A stretch of DNA of 64,000 bases from Paulinella micropora (lineage: Eukaryota > Cercozoa > Imbricatea > Euglyphida > Paulinellidae). Of the stretch, positions 19,606-29,720 are shown one piece after another (the first letter of the stretch is position 1; every line of letters starts with the position of its first letter). The translations under genes and the position numbers were made by a program. The notes beneath the pieces are model-generated. The model made no database searches and was not told the origin of the DNA. It saw only the letters and a list, made by a program, of their open reading frames with translations. Location of the stretch: assembly GCA_019918135.1 (NCBI GenBank), contig WBZZ01004797.1, positions 1 to 64,000 of the forward strand, given 5' to 3'.

Positions 19606-19821
19606 TCAATTTTCGCCGACAATATTCTGGAGTCTAATAAGGTCAGCCTTGGTTTTTTCTCTTTTCTCTTTTGATTTTCTCAGTATGTCTGCCTTGTTTT
19701 TTTGATAATATTCTTTTGCTCTCATAAGTGCTTTCTCTTTATTTCTTCTTTGATACTCTCTCATACGTTCAGCGTGTTTTGCCCTTGCCTCCTCCGCAGT
19801 ATATGTTGGATGTCTACCCAT
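19606..19821 (-). CDS. Small charged helical protein
   Basis: The product has 71 residues, starts MGRHPTYTAEEARAKHAERM and is almost entirely Lys, Arg, Glu and Ala, with repeats of the EYYQKNKAD type. Similar Lys/Tyr/Asn repeats occur behind the nuclease domain of the GIY-YIG protein at 33,594-34,169 (CKEYREQNKEH). It could be a small DNA-binding protein or the detached tail of such a nuclease. It is divergent from the next gene to the right and lies upstream of polymerase C. Confidence 0.4.
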   Translation of the reverse strand: MGRHPTYTAEEARAKHAERMREYQRRNKEKALMRAKEYYQKNKADILRKSKEKREKTKADLIRLQNIVGEN

Positions 19822-19903
19822 TTATATTATATATAATATATTTTTTATTATATTTAAATGGAAATTAATCAAACTCGCAACAGGAGAGGACTTTCATTTT
19901 TTC

Positions 19904-20005
19904 AAAAAAAGATAACTAAGTCTAGCACAGCAGTAAAAACCAAGAGACTGGTTTTGATGTCTCTTCGTGTTGATTTGGCAAAAGATAGATGAGTTATCTT
20001 TTTTT
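19904..20005. repeat. Palindromic junction between the two head-to-head polymerases
   Basis: Outer arms AAAAAAAGATAACT (19,904-19,917) and its exact complement (19,992-20,005) enclose inner arms AAGAGAC (19,942-19,948) and GTCTCTT (19,959-19,965). Both pairs share one centre near 19,954. Polymerase C reads left from here and polymerase B reads right. It may be a joined pair of element ends. Confidence 0.6.
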
Positions 20006-20090
20006 TAGAGTTTGAGAGAAATTCATATATGGACTATTTATTGATTAAGAATGCTTGTATTGAATTTGGTTAAAATTATGTATATTTTTA

Positions 20091-20492
20091 TTGAAATTAA
20101 TAGTAAGACGAATTTATATGAAAATAGCCTTATTTTATATAAAAGATAACTGTGCTATAGTGGTACCTATAGTAGTGGTTAAGAATAATGAAAAAAGACC
20201 TGTGGTGAAAGTTCAATGGAGAGAAGGAGGAAAAGTTATGTGTAAGAGTTTCTGCATAGGAAAAGGCAAATCAAAAGAGCAAGCATTGGAAGAAGCAAAT
20301 AAATATCATAAAGAATTTGTAATACCTAAATATGAAGAATGGAAAATAAACTACGACAGTGAAAGAAAAGCAATTAAAAATGAAAAAATTAAGAAATGGA
20401 TAATCAAAAGTTATATTTGTGAATGTGGAGCAGAGATTACAAATGGAAGTAAATGTAAGCATAAGAATCTAATAAACATAAAGAAAACGTAG
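20091..20492 (+). CDS. Possible AP2-like DNA-binding protein with zinc ribbon
   Basis: The product has 133 residues. The middle part (VKVQWREGGKVMCKSFCIGKGKSKEQALEEANKY) has the layout of AP2-like domains found in viral nucleases and integrases: a three-stranded sheet and one helix. The C-terminus has CECGAEITNGSKCKHK, a small zinc-binding knuckle. A second Cys cluster (CSMCGYMENNCYCGSGC) is encoded on the plus strand at about 20,540-20,610. It lies upstream of polymerase B, in the place where C has its 71-residue gene. Assignment is by eye and tentative. Confidence 0.4.
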   Translation: MKLIVRRIYMKIALFYIKDNCAIVVPIVVVKNNEKRPVVKVQWREGGKVMCKSFCIGKGKSKEQALEEANKYHKEFVIPKYEEWKINYDSERKAIKNEKIKKWIIKSYICECGAEITNGSKCKHKNLINIKKT

Positions 20493-20680
20493 AGTTGTTA
20501 AAATCTAAGATTGAACAAGTTAAGAAAGAAGAAGACGAAACATGTAGTATGTGTGGTTATATGGAAAATAATTGTTATTGCGGTTCAGGATGTAGCAAGT
20601 ACAATCAGACTTGGAAAGACAAAAGATTAATAGGATTTATGGGTTCTGCTAGCATAGCATAGCCGTACAACAATTTCGCA

Positions 20681-20703
20681 GTCGGAATGATTTCAATTCC
20701 GAC
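20681..20703 (+). other. Hairpin before polymerase B
   Basis: A perfect 8-base stem GTCGGAAT/ATTCCGAC with a 7-base loop is followed by GGGGGTATG. A similar hairpin followed by GGAGGTATG lies in direct orientation at 41,529-41,555, at the other end of element B. Confidence 0.55.
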
Positions 20704-20847
20704 GGGGGTATGGGTGAATTTTATGTTAAAGACAAGGACACACCATTATATAGAGGCACACAGGGACACAGGACACACCCCACATTTGAGACGGAGAAAT
20801 TATTTTAATTTTATAAAATTATATTTCCTTAGATATATTTATCAAAC

Positions 20848-23800
20848 ATGGAGACACACACGTTTAACTGCAAGGTCTACAGGTTGGATAGATTAAGGGA
20901 ATATAAGATAAATTACGAAATCAAGTCTGTCAGGGGTCGGGATGTGCTATATATCAAACCGAAGGTAAGGGGTATAAAATTGATACACTGACTGCCCAAA
21001 ACGACTTGAACCAAGTAAGAGGTGCGGTGTATTTCAAACACCATGCTATACCAATAGCGCCACCTTTACCTACGATTGAAGAGAAAAAAGAAATCAAGGA
21101 AAATGTCAGAGACTTGATGCGATATGGCAATTACGAAATCAAGCGAGACGACAGAAAGGAGCACAAACTTGGAATAAACGAAAGTATTTACAGGGTTGTG
21201 TTGAATGGAAACTTTCGGTCTTTCACTATGCGAGATGTAATAAGATTTGTTGCAATCATATTGAACGACTTTTTAAAACGACAGGGGCAAAGAGATAAGG
21301 TTGATGTAGGTATTGAGTTTGTAGATTATTATGCCAAAGTATCTACAGGACAACATTATGTCAATGAAATCTCGGTTGAAAAAGTTTTAGAAAGATTGTC
21401 GTCAATATTTCAAAGCAACGAAAGTCTTTATATGGATGAAAGTGGCACCAACTTTGATAAATTAAAGTTTTATTAAAGTCTGTTAAAATGCCTACGGGCG
21501 GGGCAAGGCTACAGGTTTTGAACAAACTGGATGTATATAGAAAGAAAGGAGTAATCTGTATTACTAATAGCGATAACTTATGCCTAGCACGAGCAATCGT
21601 TGTTGTCAAAGCAAAAATTGAAAAACATCAAAAATACAAAACAATATTAATGGGGAGAAAGATACAGCAGGAAATGGCTGAGTCTTTACACGATGAAGCG
21701 AAAGTTATTAAGGATGTGTGTGGGATACAAGAAATTAATACATTTGCTAATCACATTAAATACAATCTGGTTATTGTCGAATTCCCTGAACAAATAGTTT
21801 ATAAAACAGATCTACTTAATGCGAACGGCGAACGGCTGACTAACCTTTACATTCTAAAGACTGAAGGACATTACGATGCCATAACTAACATGAAGTCTAT
21901 GCTAGGAAAAAAGAATTTCTGCGAGTTGTGTCTAAGAGGGTATATGGAAAGACATGCCTGCGACGCCAAATGTAGTATCTGCGAAACCAAGGGATGTAAG
22001 GGGATAAACGACAAGAGCCAGTGGAAAGAATGTGAGAAGTGTAATAGAAAGTTTCCAAACACTGAATGCTTTAATAACCACAGGACAACAAACTGCGATG
22101 TTAAAGCGAAATGTAAATCGTGCGGGCTGAATTACAGGAAGAAAGATGAACACAAATGCGGATATGCGAAATGCAGAAATTGCAAACTAGTGAAACCGCT
22201 TGAACACCAATGTGAAATAGTCCAAAAAGAAATCTTACCACCGTCAGAGCAATACATATTCTTTGACTTTGAAGCGACACAGGACACAGGCGAGCACATT
22301 GTTAATCATGCTGAAAGCCAGTATTACGATGCGAAGGAACCGCCAGTAATTCACAAGAACATTCAAGATTTCTGTAATTGGGCTTTTGACACTAAGCACA
22401 GCGGATTTACATTTATCGCACACAATGCCCGCGGTTATGATTGTCAGTTTATTCTTAAGTGGCTTGTAGATATTAACAAACAGACACCATTTGTCATTTA
22501 CCAAGGCGGTAAGATAATGATGATGACACATAAGAAATACCGCTTCATTGATAGTTTGAGTTTCCTTACGATGCCATTGTCTGACTTTCCAAAGACATTC
22601 GGACTAACGGAACTTAAGAAAGGATACTTTCCGCACTTCTTCAACACAGACAAGAACAAAAACTATGTTGGGGTTATGCCACATAAGAAACATTACGGCT
22701 ACGACACTATGCGAGGAGATAAGAGAAAGGAGTTTTTAGAATGGTATGAACAACAGGTTAATAATCACAACCATTTTGATATGGCGAAGGAAATCGCTGA
22801 GTATTGTCATAGCGATGTTGATATACTTAGAAAGGGTTGTATAGATTTAGAAAGCAGTTTCTTGAATTCGGTATTGATCCGTTTCAATATACAACTATTG
22901 CGAGTTGTGTTATGGCTCTGTATCGTGCTAAGTTTATGCCTGTTAATTCAATTGCGGTATTGAAAGCGGAAAAACAAAACAGGATGGCTTCAAGGGCTTG
23001 TGTTGAATGGTTAGCCTACAGAAGCAGACTAGACAAAACAGACATTAAGCATGCCTTCAACGGAGGTGAAAAAATGTTTCAACTCGGGCAATCAAAAATA
23101 TATGTGGATGGCTGGGACGAGAAAAACAAAATCGCTTATGAGTTTTACGGGTGTCATTGGCACGGCTGTCAGAAGTGTTGGAACGGGAATGCAATGAATG
23201 CCAAGAAAAATAAGACTATGGGCGAACTATACAAGGAAACAATGAGAAGAGAAAAACAACTGAGCCAACAGGTAAAAGTAATAAGTGTCTGGGAATGTGA
23301 TTGGAGCCTGATGAAAACCAGTGAAAGACTGGCCGAGGATACCAACGAACGAATTATGGAACAAGAAGGATTAAACCCACGAGAAGCAATGTTTGGAGGT
23401 AGAACGAATGCTCTAACATTGTATTGGAAATCACGACACAGCGACGAATACGCGAAATACATCGACATATGCTCACTCTATCCGACCGTCATGTACTATG
23501 ACCTTTATCCTAGCGGGCACCACGAAATCATCAGACCAAATGATGGTGTGGAACGAAAAGATATGCGAAACAAAATAATAAAAAAGGAATATTTCGGAGT
23601 GGCTAAGGTTAAGATGCTACCGCCGAGAGGATTACTACACCCAGTCTTACCAAAAGCGGACAGAGGCAAGATGATTTATTACTTATGCGATAAGTGCGGG
23701 ATGACTGAGCACCACGGCGAATGCAAGCACACCGACAATGAGCGGGCAATAACAGGAACTTGGGCAACTCCAGAAATTTACAAGGCCTTAGATAAAGGGT

Positions 23801-24846
23801 ATAAGTTAATGAAAGTATATGAAGTATGGCACTGGAAAGAACAGAGCAGTAGCCTATTCAAAGAATACATAAAAACATTCTTGAAGGTTAAGCAGGAATC
23901 AAGTGGATATCCAGCAGGATGCAATACGGCCGAGGAAAAACAAAACTACATAAGCAGTATGGAAATCAAAATGGGTGTTAAGATGGATGAAAACAAAATA
24001 GAAGAAAACTCAGGTCGCCGTGCGGTGGCTAAGTTGTGCTTGAACTCCTTGTGGGGTAAGTTTGGAGAGAAGCAGAACAAAAAACAAAACAAAATGATAA
24101 GGGATAAGGAAACCCTATACAAACTAATGAACAATAAATCAGTGGATAACATAAATATTAACATAATCAACGACGAAATAATAGAGGCCAGTTATGATTT
24201 AAAACAGGATGCGGTCAGCGACCCGATTAAGACAAATATTGTAGTTGCTCTATTTACTACCTGCCACGCGAGAATGAGACTTTATGAGATGATGGACAGA
24301 CTAGGCAGGAGAATTCTATACCACGATACGGATAGTGTAATATATACCACAGACCAGACGAAAGGCGAAGATGATGTAAAGACGGGCAAACTACTCGGGG
24401 ACTGGACAGATGAATTAAAGGGAGCCAAGATAAAGACCTTCGTTGGAGGCGGGGCAAAGTGCTACGGATACTTATTAGATAACGGCAAAGCCTGTATGAA
24501 AGTAAAAGGATTTAGTATGAATTACGAGACGAAGAATGCCTTAAACTTACCTAATATGTTAAGTGTAATAAGTTGCGGGCTTGGTATTAAAAACACTGAA
24601 TTATTTGAGAATGGTAAAAATGAACTGGCCGAATTGTTAGAGACTGAGGAAGAATTAAGGATTGCTAAGCGAATTGAGAAGTCTGGAAAAGTAGTTATAA
24701 TAGAAAACAACAAGATAACGCGAGACAAACAAAAGAAAAAAATAACAAGCGAATACTTAGAAAAGATATTTAGTTTTACATATACGAAAAGACAAGTTAT
24801 CGGAATTGTAGAGAATGCGATTGAAACACGGCCGTTTGGATATTAA
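20848..24846 (+). pseudogene. pPolB: Protein-primed family B DNA polymerase of element B
   Basis: It starts METHTFNCKVYRLDRL, similar to the leader of polymerase C. The domains follow in the same order: ITNSDNLCLARAIVV, the zinc-finger region (FCELCLRGYMERHAC), and exonuclease motifs YIFFDFEA, FIAHNARGYDCQF and YCHSDVDIL. EFYGCHWHGCQKC comes next, then polymerase motifs DICSLYPTVM, KLCLNSLWGKFG and YHDTDSVIY, ending near the C-terminus with FSFTYTKR. It replicates the linear viral genome from a protein primer. It is a fossil with about three breaks. Codon use is less AT-biased than in polymerase C. Confidence 0.88.
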
Positions 24847-24985
24847 GGATATTAAGTATATCAAAAACAATATAGGTTTTTGGTTATTAAGTCCAGTTGT
24901 TTTTGACTACTTCCAAAACAACAACAACTTCATAATTTTTTTATTTATTTATTTTTTCTATAAAATATATACCATATACTATACT

Positions 24986-25273
24986 ATGACCGCCCTAACC
25001 AGACTATGCGAGAAGTTTGAAAAACTCTGTATTGAAAATAAAAAAGAAACATTTTCTCTTACCGATGTTAAAAAGATAATTACTGACGAAATCCAAATGA
25101 TTGAAAAGACACGGGCAGGCAAGCCAAAGGATACTTTTCCATTTGGTAAGTATAAAGGTAAGAAAATTCAAGATGTAGCAGTTATTGATAAACCATACCT
25201 TGAATGGGTTATGAAACAGCCTTGGTTTGATAAATTTACCGACATTAAAAGTGAAGTAAAAAAATACATTTAA
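24986..25273 (+). CDS. ExoX C-terminal-domain-like small protein
   Basis: The product has 95 residues and starts MTALTRLCEKFEKLC. The C-terminal part FPFGKYKGKKIQDVAVIDKPYLEWVMKQPW fits the small domain found at the end of exodeoxyribonuclease X and in many stand-alone viral proteins, with the pattern FGKYKG, D-x-PYL-x-W. The domain is thought to bind nucleic acid; catalytic exonuclease residues are not present in such short forms. It follows the polymerase on the same strand, so a replication accessory role is plausible. Confidence 0.6.
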   Translation: MTALTRLCEKFEKLCIENKKETFSLTDVKKIITDEIQMIEKTRAGKPKDTFPFGKYKGKKIQDVAVIDKPYLEWVMKQPWFDKFTDIKSEVKKYI

Positions 25274-25298
25274 TAAAAATTATTTTGTAGTATATATC

Positions 25299-25712
25299 AT
25301 GACTGACCTGAGCACCAAACAGGACTACTTGAATGAAATTGAAAAATGGAACCTTGACGGCAAAATAAAAAAGCCGACAATTAAATGGATTAAGCCTGAC
25401 ATTGTTTCTTTTTATGAACAATATAAACCAAGGGATGATAATGTTAAAATAGTAATTCCTTTAGAAAACGTGTTGGTTGTGGAAGAAAGCACACCATTTA
25501 CAACAGCACATTTACAAGAGACTGGAATTACCGAAATAAAGGCTAATGTAGGCGAAGAGATAGCACAAAATGAAACCGATATTTTTCTTCAATATGGTAA
25601 GTATTAAAAAAATGAAAATTGAAGATGTTGCTAAGATTGATAAACCATACCTTGAATATTTAATTCAACAACCTTATTTTAATAACAAAGATGCGGTAAA
25701 AAAATATCTCTG
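25299..25712 (+). pseudogene. Second ExoX-C-like locus
   Basis: It starts MTDLSTKQDYLNEIEKWNLD and includes a Pro/Val-rich middle and an ExoX-C-like end with DVAKIDKPYLEYLIQQPYF, clearly related to the preceding gene. The relic at 1-420 is the same locus in element A. Fossil, about one break. Confidence 0.5.
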
Positions 25713-25714
25713 AT

Positions 25715-25857
25715 TGATATTTTAGAAATTAGACTTTCGTCTGCGACTTTCGTCTATTTCTAAAACATCGTTTTTACGATGTAATATTTTTTTATTTTTT
25801 CACGATGTTTGCAAAACACACGGGACTGGTAGCGGGAGTGTGAATTTGCAAATATCT
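25715..25857. repeat. Paired-hairpin element 4
   Basis: Hairpin one is 25,716-25,769 (arms GATATTTTAGAAAT and ATTTCTAAAACATC, inner AGAC/GTCT). The linker is T-rich. Hairpin two is 25,804-25,856 (arms GATGTTTGCAAA and TTTGCAAATATC, inner ACAC/GTGT). Its right end overlaps the stop codon of the virion-protein gene. It lies between converging genes. Confidence 0.8.
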
Positions 25858-27094
25858 ATTGGTCTTCTATGAAGTTAGCGATAATATTGACATTTCCTCC
25901 TCCACCAGCAGAGACAGACTTCTGCGTAAAAGTTAATACATCACTCGGCGATAGGTATATATCATAACTTCTAAGATTGATTTGTTGAGTTGATTGAGAA
26001 TTAACATATAGTTTAAAAATTGTTGTTCCGTTTGCGATAGCACTCGCCTTTGTGTCAGTATCTACAATTGAATACTTAGAATCAACATCTGCAAAACCTG
26101 CTCCAGTTAGTGTTCCATTTAATACCATTCTGACAACATTTGACTTGGTATCTTCATTTGTAATACTTATCAAAGTGGGATAAACATTTGAATAATTTGT
26201 TAAATTAGCACCACCAGCATCAAATGTTGCTTTGTTTCTTATACTAATAATAGGACTTTCAGTGGTGTTTGCTGCTTTACTTCCTTCCACTTCGTTTGTT
26301 ATGCTGGTATTAATAGTATTCGTTCCCTCAATGAATAAACTAGCACTCGCTGTTTTAAGTGATTGTATTCCAGTCTTTGCATCATTTCTCATTACTGCCG
26401 TAAAAGGTAATGTTGTATTTCGCAGGCTTACACCATTATTAGCATTCGCATACTCAATCATATGAACTAATTGAAATAATCCTGTTATGGGATTTTCAAT
26501 ATAAAACTTAATAGCACCAAACCCAAGATACTGAAATTGAATTTGAAATACATTTCCTTTGTCCCAATTTAATAAAGGCATAGCATAATGTCCATTGCAA
26601 GGGTCGTCCCAGTCTTCTTGGTCAATATAATCTACAGCACCTCCCGCACAATGTGCAATATTCATTCCTGCTTGATTTTTGTAAAAATAAAATCCATCGT
26701 TAAGGTCATTTCCTATTCCAATAAATGAATAGTAATCTTTTGTATCATCCGTTGTCCATAGAGCAGTAAATCGGGCTAGGACACCCATTCCAGTTCTATA
26801 TTTTATTCTCCTTTTACTTACCAGTCTAGCATCTGCCGTAGCATCAGCAGTTGTTTTCAATTCAGCCATATTATTCAAAAATGACACAGACGATTTTGTT
26901 TCTGTTTTTGTCCATATCCTAGTATTAATGGTATATGGAAAGATTTCTTGTAAAACTGGCGTTAATTGACCTACTACTGCTTCGCCAAAAGCGGTTTTTG
27001 AATTATTTGTTTCAATATTACCATCATATCCAACGCTGACGTTTATAAATTCGCCGTCAGGATTTTCTGCGATTAAGTTTCTCTGGTGAGACAT
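25856..27094 (-). CDS. Conserved virion-type protein next to the capsid gene, copy B
   Basis: The product has 412 residues from MSHQRNLIAENPDGEFINV; the start at 27,094 is preferred because copy A starts at the same place and a hairpin lies one base upstream. It is beta-rich and Asn/Thr-rich, with no membrane segment and a WDDPCNGHYAM block. It ends VNIIANFIEDQ, matched in A by INVIANFIEDH. The capsid gene lies upstream on the same strand. The role is inferred from context only. It looks whole. Confidence 0.6.
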   Translation of the reverse strand: MSHQRNLIAENPDGEFINVSVGYDGNIETNNSKTAFGEAVVGQLTPVLQEIFPYTINTRIWTKTETKSSVSFLNNMAELKTTADATADARLVSKRRIKYRTGMGVLARFTALWTTDDTKDYYSFIGIGNDLNDGFYFYKNQAGMNIAHCAGGAVDYIDQEDWDDPCNGHYAMPLLNWDKGNVFQIQFQYLGFGAIKFYIENPITGLFQLVHMIEYANANNGVSLRNTTLPFTAVMRNDAKTGIQSLKTASASLFIEGTNTINTSITNEVEGSKAANTTESPIISIRNKATFDAGGANLTNYSNVYPTLISITNEDTKSNVVRMVLNGTLTGAGFADVDSKYSIVDTDTKASAIANGTTIFKLYVNSQSTQQINLRSYDIYLSPSDVLTFTQKSVSAGGGGNVNIIANFIEDQ

Positions 27095-27237
27095 TGATAT
27101 TTTATAATTGCGCTCTCGTTTCACTTACGCTTATTATAAAATATCGTTTTTATTTTGAAAAAAAATATTTTATTAAACATTGATATTCGTAAAACACGCG
27201 GGAGCGTTAGCGGGAGCGTGAATTTACAAATATCAAC
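27095..27237. repeat. Paired-hairpin element 5
   Basis: Hairpin one has perfect 13-base arms at 27,096-27,108 and 27,133-27,145. Hairpin two spans 27,182-27,236 (TTCGTAAA and TTTACAAA arms, inner CGCGGGAGCG repeats). It fills the gap between capsid and virion-protein genes, touching the start codon of one and lying next to the stop of the other. In A the same gap is only about 65 bases and has no hairpin. Confidence 0.8.
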
Positions 27238-28707
27238 TCATAAGGATTTCAATTCCCTTAACAAGCACACTTCGTTGAAGAATGGCGAATGTGTAATGGT
27301 TAAGATTAGTTACGCCTGCACCGCTCGCATTAGCATTCGTATTTGAAACGAATTCATATCGTCGTTCAGTGTCTAGGCTCAAACCGCTCACCTCATAGCC
27401 GTCGGTGTCCTTATCGCACAGCGGGCGGTTATTGTCCCAAGTATCTACGTGGAACCAGTTGTAGTGATAGACGTCGCTGTTTAGGATAGCACTTCCCTTC
27501 AACTTATCCTTCAAAATCATATAGTCTTCATTCTCAGATGTGTCAATGTCAAATTGTTGAAGGCGTGTCCCATCAAGTGTTGTATAATAACTAATAATTT
27601 TAGCATCTGCCCTGTTGTCATTATCAAAAGAAGTATTAGCACTCTCAGTGAAATGAAATGCTGAAGTATAAATACGACGAATTCTTTCACCCTGCGAGCG
27701 ATTCATCTTAATAACATAATTTTGACTTTGTGTTGAGAGGCTCTGCTTCCAAGCGATAGGATACTCAATCTTAAATGGAAAGCCTTCACCCGCAATCTTT
27801 TGCTGGACACCGAGGATAACATTCGGGTCAGTCTCAACAGCAAGGAATAGATTTAGGTTAGAGACGATAGCACCAGAGGTCGTAGCGGCAGCACCAGTTG
27901 AAATAGAACTTACATTAGTGCCATAGAATGAAGAGCGGTTGGTTTCAGCCCACACAATCCGCAAATCCAAAATTTCATTAAATCCAATAGTCTTATCCAG
28001 TTCAAAAATAGTGCCAAACAACATACCCAAAGGAAACTTAACATTAATAACACAGTATTATCACCACCGCCTTCAAAATACTTAGCCTCCTCAAAAGGAA
28101 CATTTACCAAACTATAATTTCCAGCAGTGCTATATGCGAGAGCGGTATCATCGTGGCGACGGGCATTAACAAGAGGCACTTTGTAGTATGTTTGAATAGC
28201 ATCCCTAACAGCATCATAAGTCCCACCAGTAGTAATCGCCCGCCTTTCCGCTACACTTCCAATTTCAACTTTTCCTGCATTACACTTTTGAAGCATAGCA
28301 CCGCTAGCCACACCAGCACCATGATTTTCAAGTGCCATAAATTTTTCATACTTCATTTCTGGTTTCCATATCACCTTAGTGTAGTTCCCCACATGTTGAA
28401 GATTACACAGATACTGCCCGCTTCGGCTTTGCAATTCAATAGTTTTAATCATAGACAGACAATCCATATAGATACGATTGTAGCGACCCGCACCACCCGC
28501 ACCAGACGGAGTGTAAGTAAATCGCAACACACTCCTCGCAAGGTTCAAAGGACGAGTAGGAATTTCAAATGTGTTTTCCATACCACCAGCAGTAGTAAGC
28601 GCTACAGGTTGCGAGCCTTCACGGGTGGTAAGTTTGCTTAATTCATACTTACCAGTGAGTAGTTCCTTAGTCTGATGGACTGATTCTCCTCCGTATTGGA
28701 CAGGCAT
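27233..28707 (-). pseudogene. MCP: Major capsid protein, copy B
   Basis: It starts MPVQYGGESVHQTKELLTGK. Blocks FEIPTRPLNLARSVLRF and GQYLCNLQHVGNYTK are shared with copy A, as is the end KGIEILMS. It is the double jelly-roll capsid protein by length, beta-strand pattern and module position. The middle part of the protein is more variable between copies than the two ends. Fossil, about one break. Confidence 0.72.
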
Positions 28708-28716
28708 TTTTTCTTT

Positions 28717-28890
28717 TGATATTTTAGAATTTCACTTCGTGCTCCGCACTATCGTTTATTCTAAAACATCTATTTTATTTTGTGAAAAAAATAAATAATT
28801 GATATTAACTTACAAGTGATGTTCATAAATATCTCAAACATGTTTGAGATTATCGAGAATGACAATGAAAGTGCGGATTTATGAATATCG
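28717..28890. repeat. Paired-hairpin element 6 with nested 20-base palindrome
   Basis: Hairpin one is 28,718-28,770 (arms GATATTTTAGAAT and ATTCTAAAACATC). Hairpin two is 28,818-28,889 (arms GATGTTCATAAAT and ATTTATGAATATC) and contains the perfect palindrome ATCTCAAACATGTTTGAGAT at 28,831-28,850. The right end supplies the last codons and stop of the penton gene. A lacks the element at this site. Confidence 0.8.
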
Positions 28891-29697
28891 GGATTTCAAC
28901 AGATTGAAGAATGAATTAAATAAACTAAAGTAATTAGTTTCACGATAAACCAATAATGTCATAACTATTCCCAAACCATTAAGATTTATTGCTTGGTCAT
29001 TTTCGTCTGTCAAGTAAAACCTAAATACATTGTTTGAACTCGCAGATAATGTTTTCCCGTATTCACTACCAGAGCCGTCATAAATGACAGAACCAAATGG
29101 AATTTCGTTGGCAGTGTATATTTCTTGTAGCACATGATTATCTCCTTCATTCACCAAATCTGATTGAAGATACAGAGTTTTTTCGCCAGTTAGAATAATC
29201 ACATTTGGCGATTTAATAAAATCATTAGCAAAGAAATATGTTGAGTTTCTATCAAAACCCATAACCTCGTGAATGCTGGTATTGGCATCAAATATAAACC
29301 GCGGTTGAATACCTTTATTCTCTGACACACTGAATGTTAATTTGCCGTCCTCTGGTTCTATGTTGGTATTATTACTGGATACAACATAAGTATAATTATT
29401 TGGGCTGTCTGCGGTTAGCGCCTCAGATAGTTTATTTTTTAAGTTGTTCATTGTGTAGTTGCCTTCTGGTATTGTAATTAAAGCCTCATACCCGTCTTCG
29501 CTAAGAGTAAAAGTATTATATGGTGAAGCCACAGAGTAATACGACTTCGGCACATAAATAAGAAGAATTTTACAATGTGTTGGATTGTCTAGCCCCTTCA
29601 TATTGACTTCGTGTGTAAAGTCGCTGTCTGTCCCCGTTATTCGGTTTTTGCTATTTATGTAATAGATACTACTACTTCTCCCACCTTTATATTCCAT
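28879..29697 (-). CDS. Penton (minor capsid) protein, copy B
   Basis: The product has 272 residues and starts MEYKGGRSSSIYYINSKNR, with GTDSDFTHEVNMKG following. It is almost the same as copy A along its whole length. The final residues RYS come from the inserted paired-hairpin element, in place of the A ending. Single jelly-roll penton by position between protease and capsid genes and by the NSKNR-GT-DF pattern. It looks whole. Confidence 0.75.
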   Translation of the reverse strand: MEYKGGRSSSIYYINSKNRITGTDSDFTHEVNMKGLDNPTHCKILLIYVPKSYYSVASPYNTFTLSEDGYEALITIPEGNYTMNNLKNKLSEALTADSPNNYTYVVSSNNTNIEPEDGKLTFSVSENKGIQPRFIFDANTSIHEVMGFDRNSTYFFANDFIKSPNVIILTGEKTLYLQSDLVNEGDNHVLQEIYTANEIPFGSVIYDGSGSEYGKTLSASSNNVFRFYLTDENDQAINLNGLGIVMTLLVYRETNYFSLFNSFFNLLKSRYS

Positions 29698-29698
29698 T

Positions 29699-29720
29699 GT
29701 ATATTATACGAATAATTTTT
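29699..29720 (-). promoter_or_regulatory. Candidate late-type promoter of penton gene B
   Basis: AAAAATTATTCG followed by TATAATATAC lies just before the start codon on the minus strand, as in copy A (4197-4220). Confidence 0.45.

Noticed and set aside
15278-20090. Terminal inverted repeats for elements A, B or C
   Set aside because: Comparison by eye of the T-rich ends and the polymerase sides gave no long match beyond the central palindrome. A computed self-alignment is needed.
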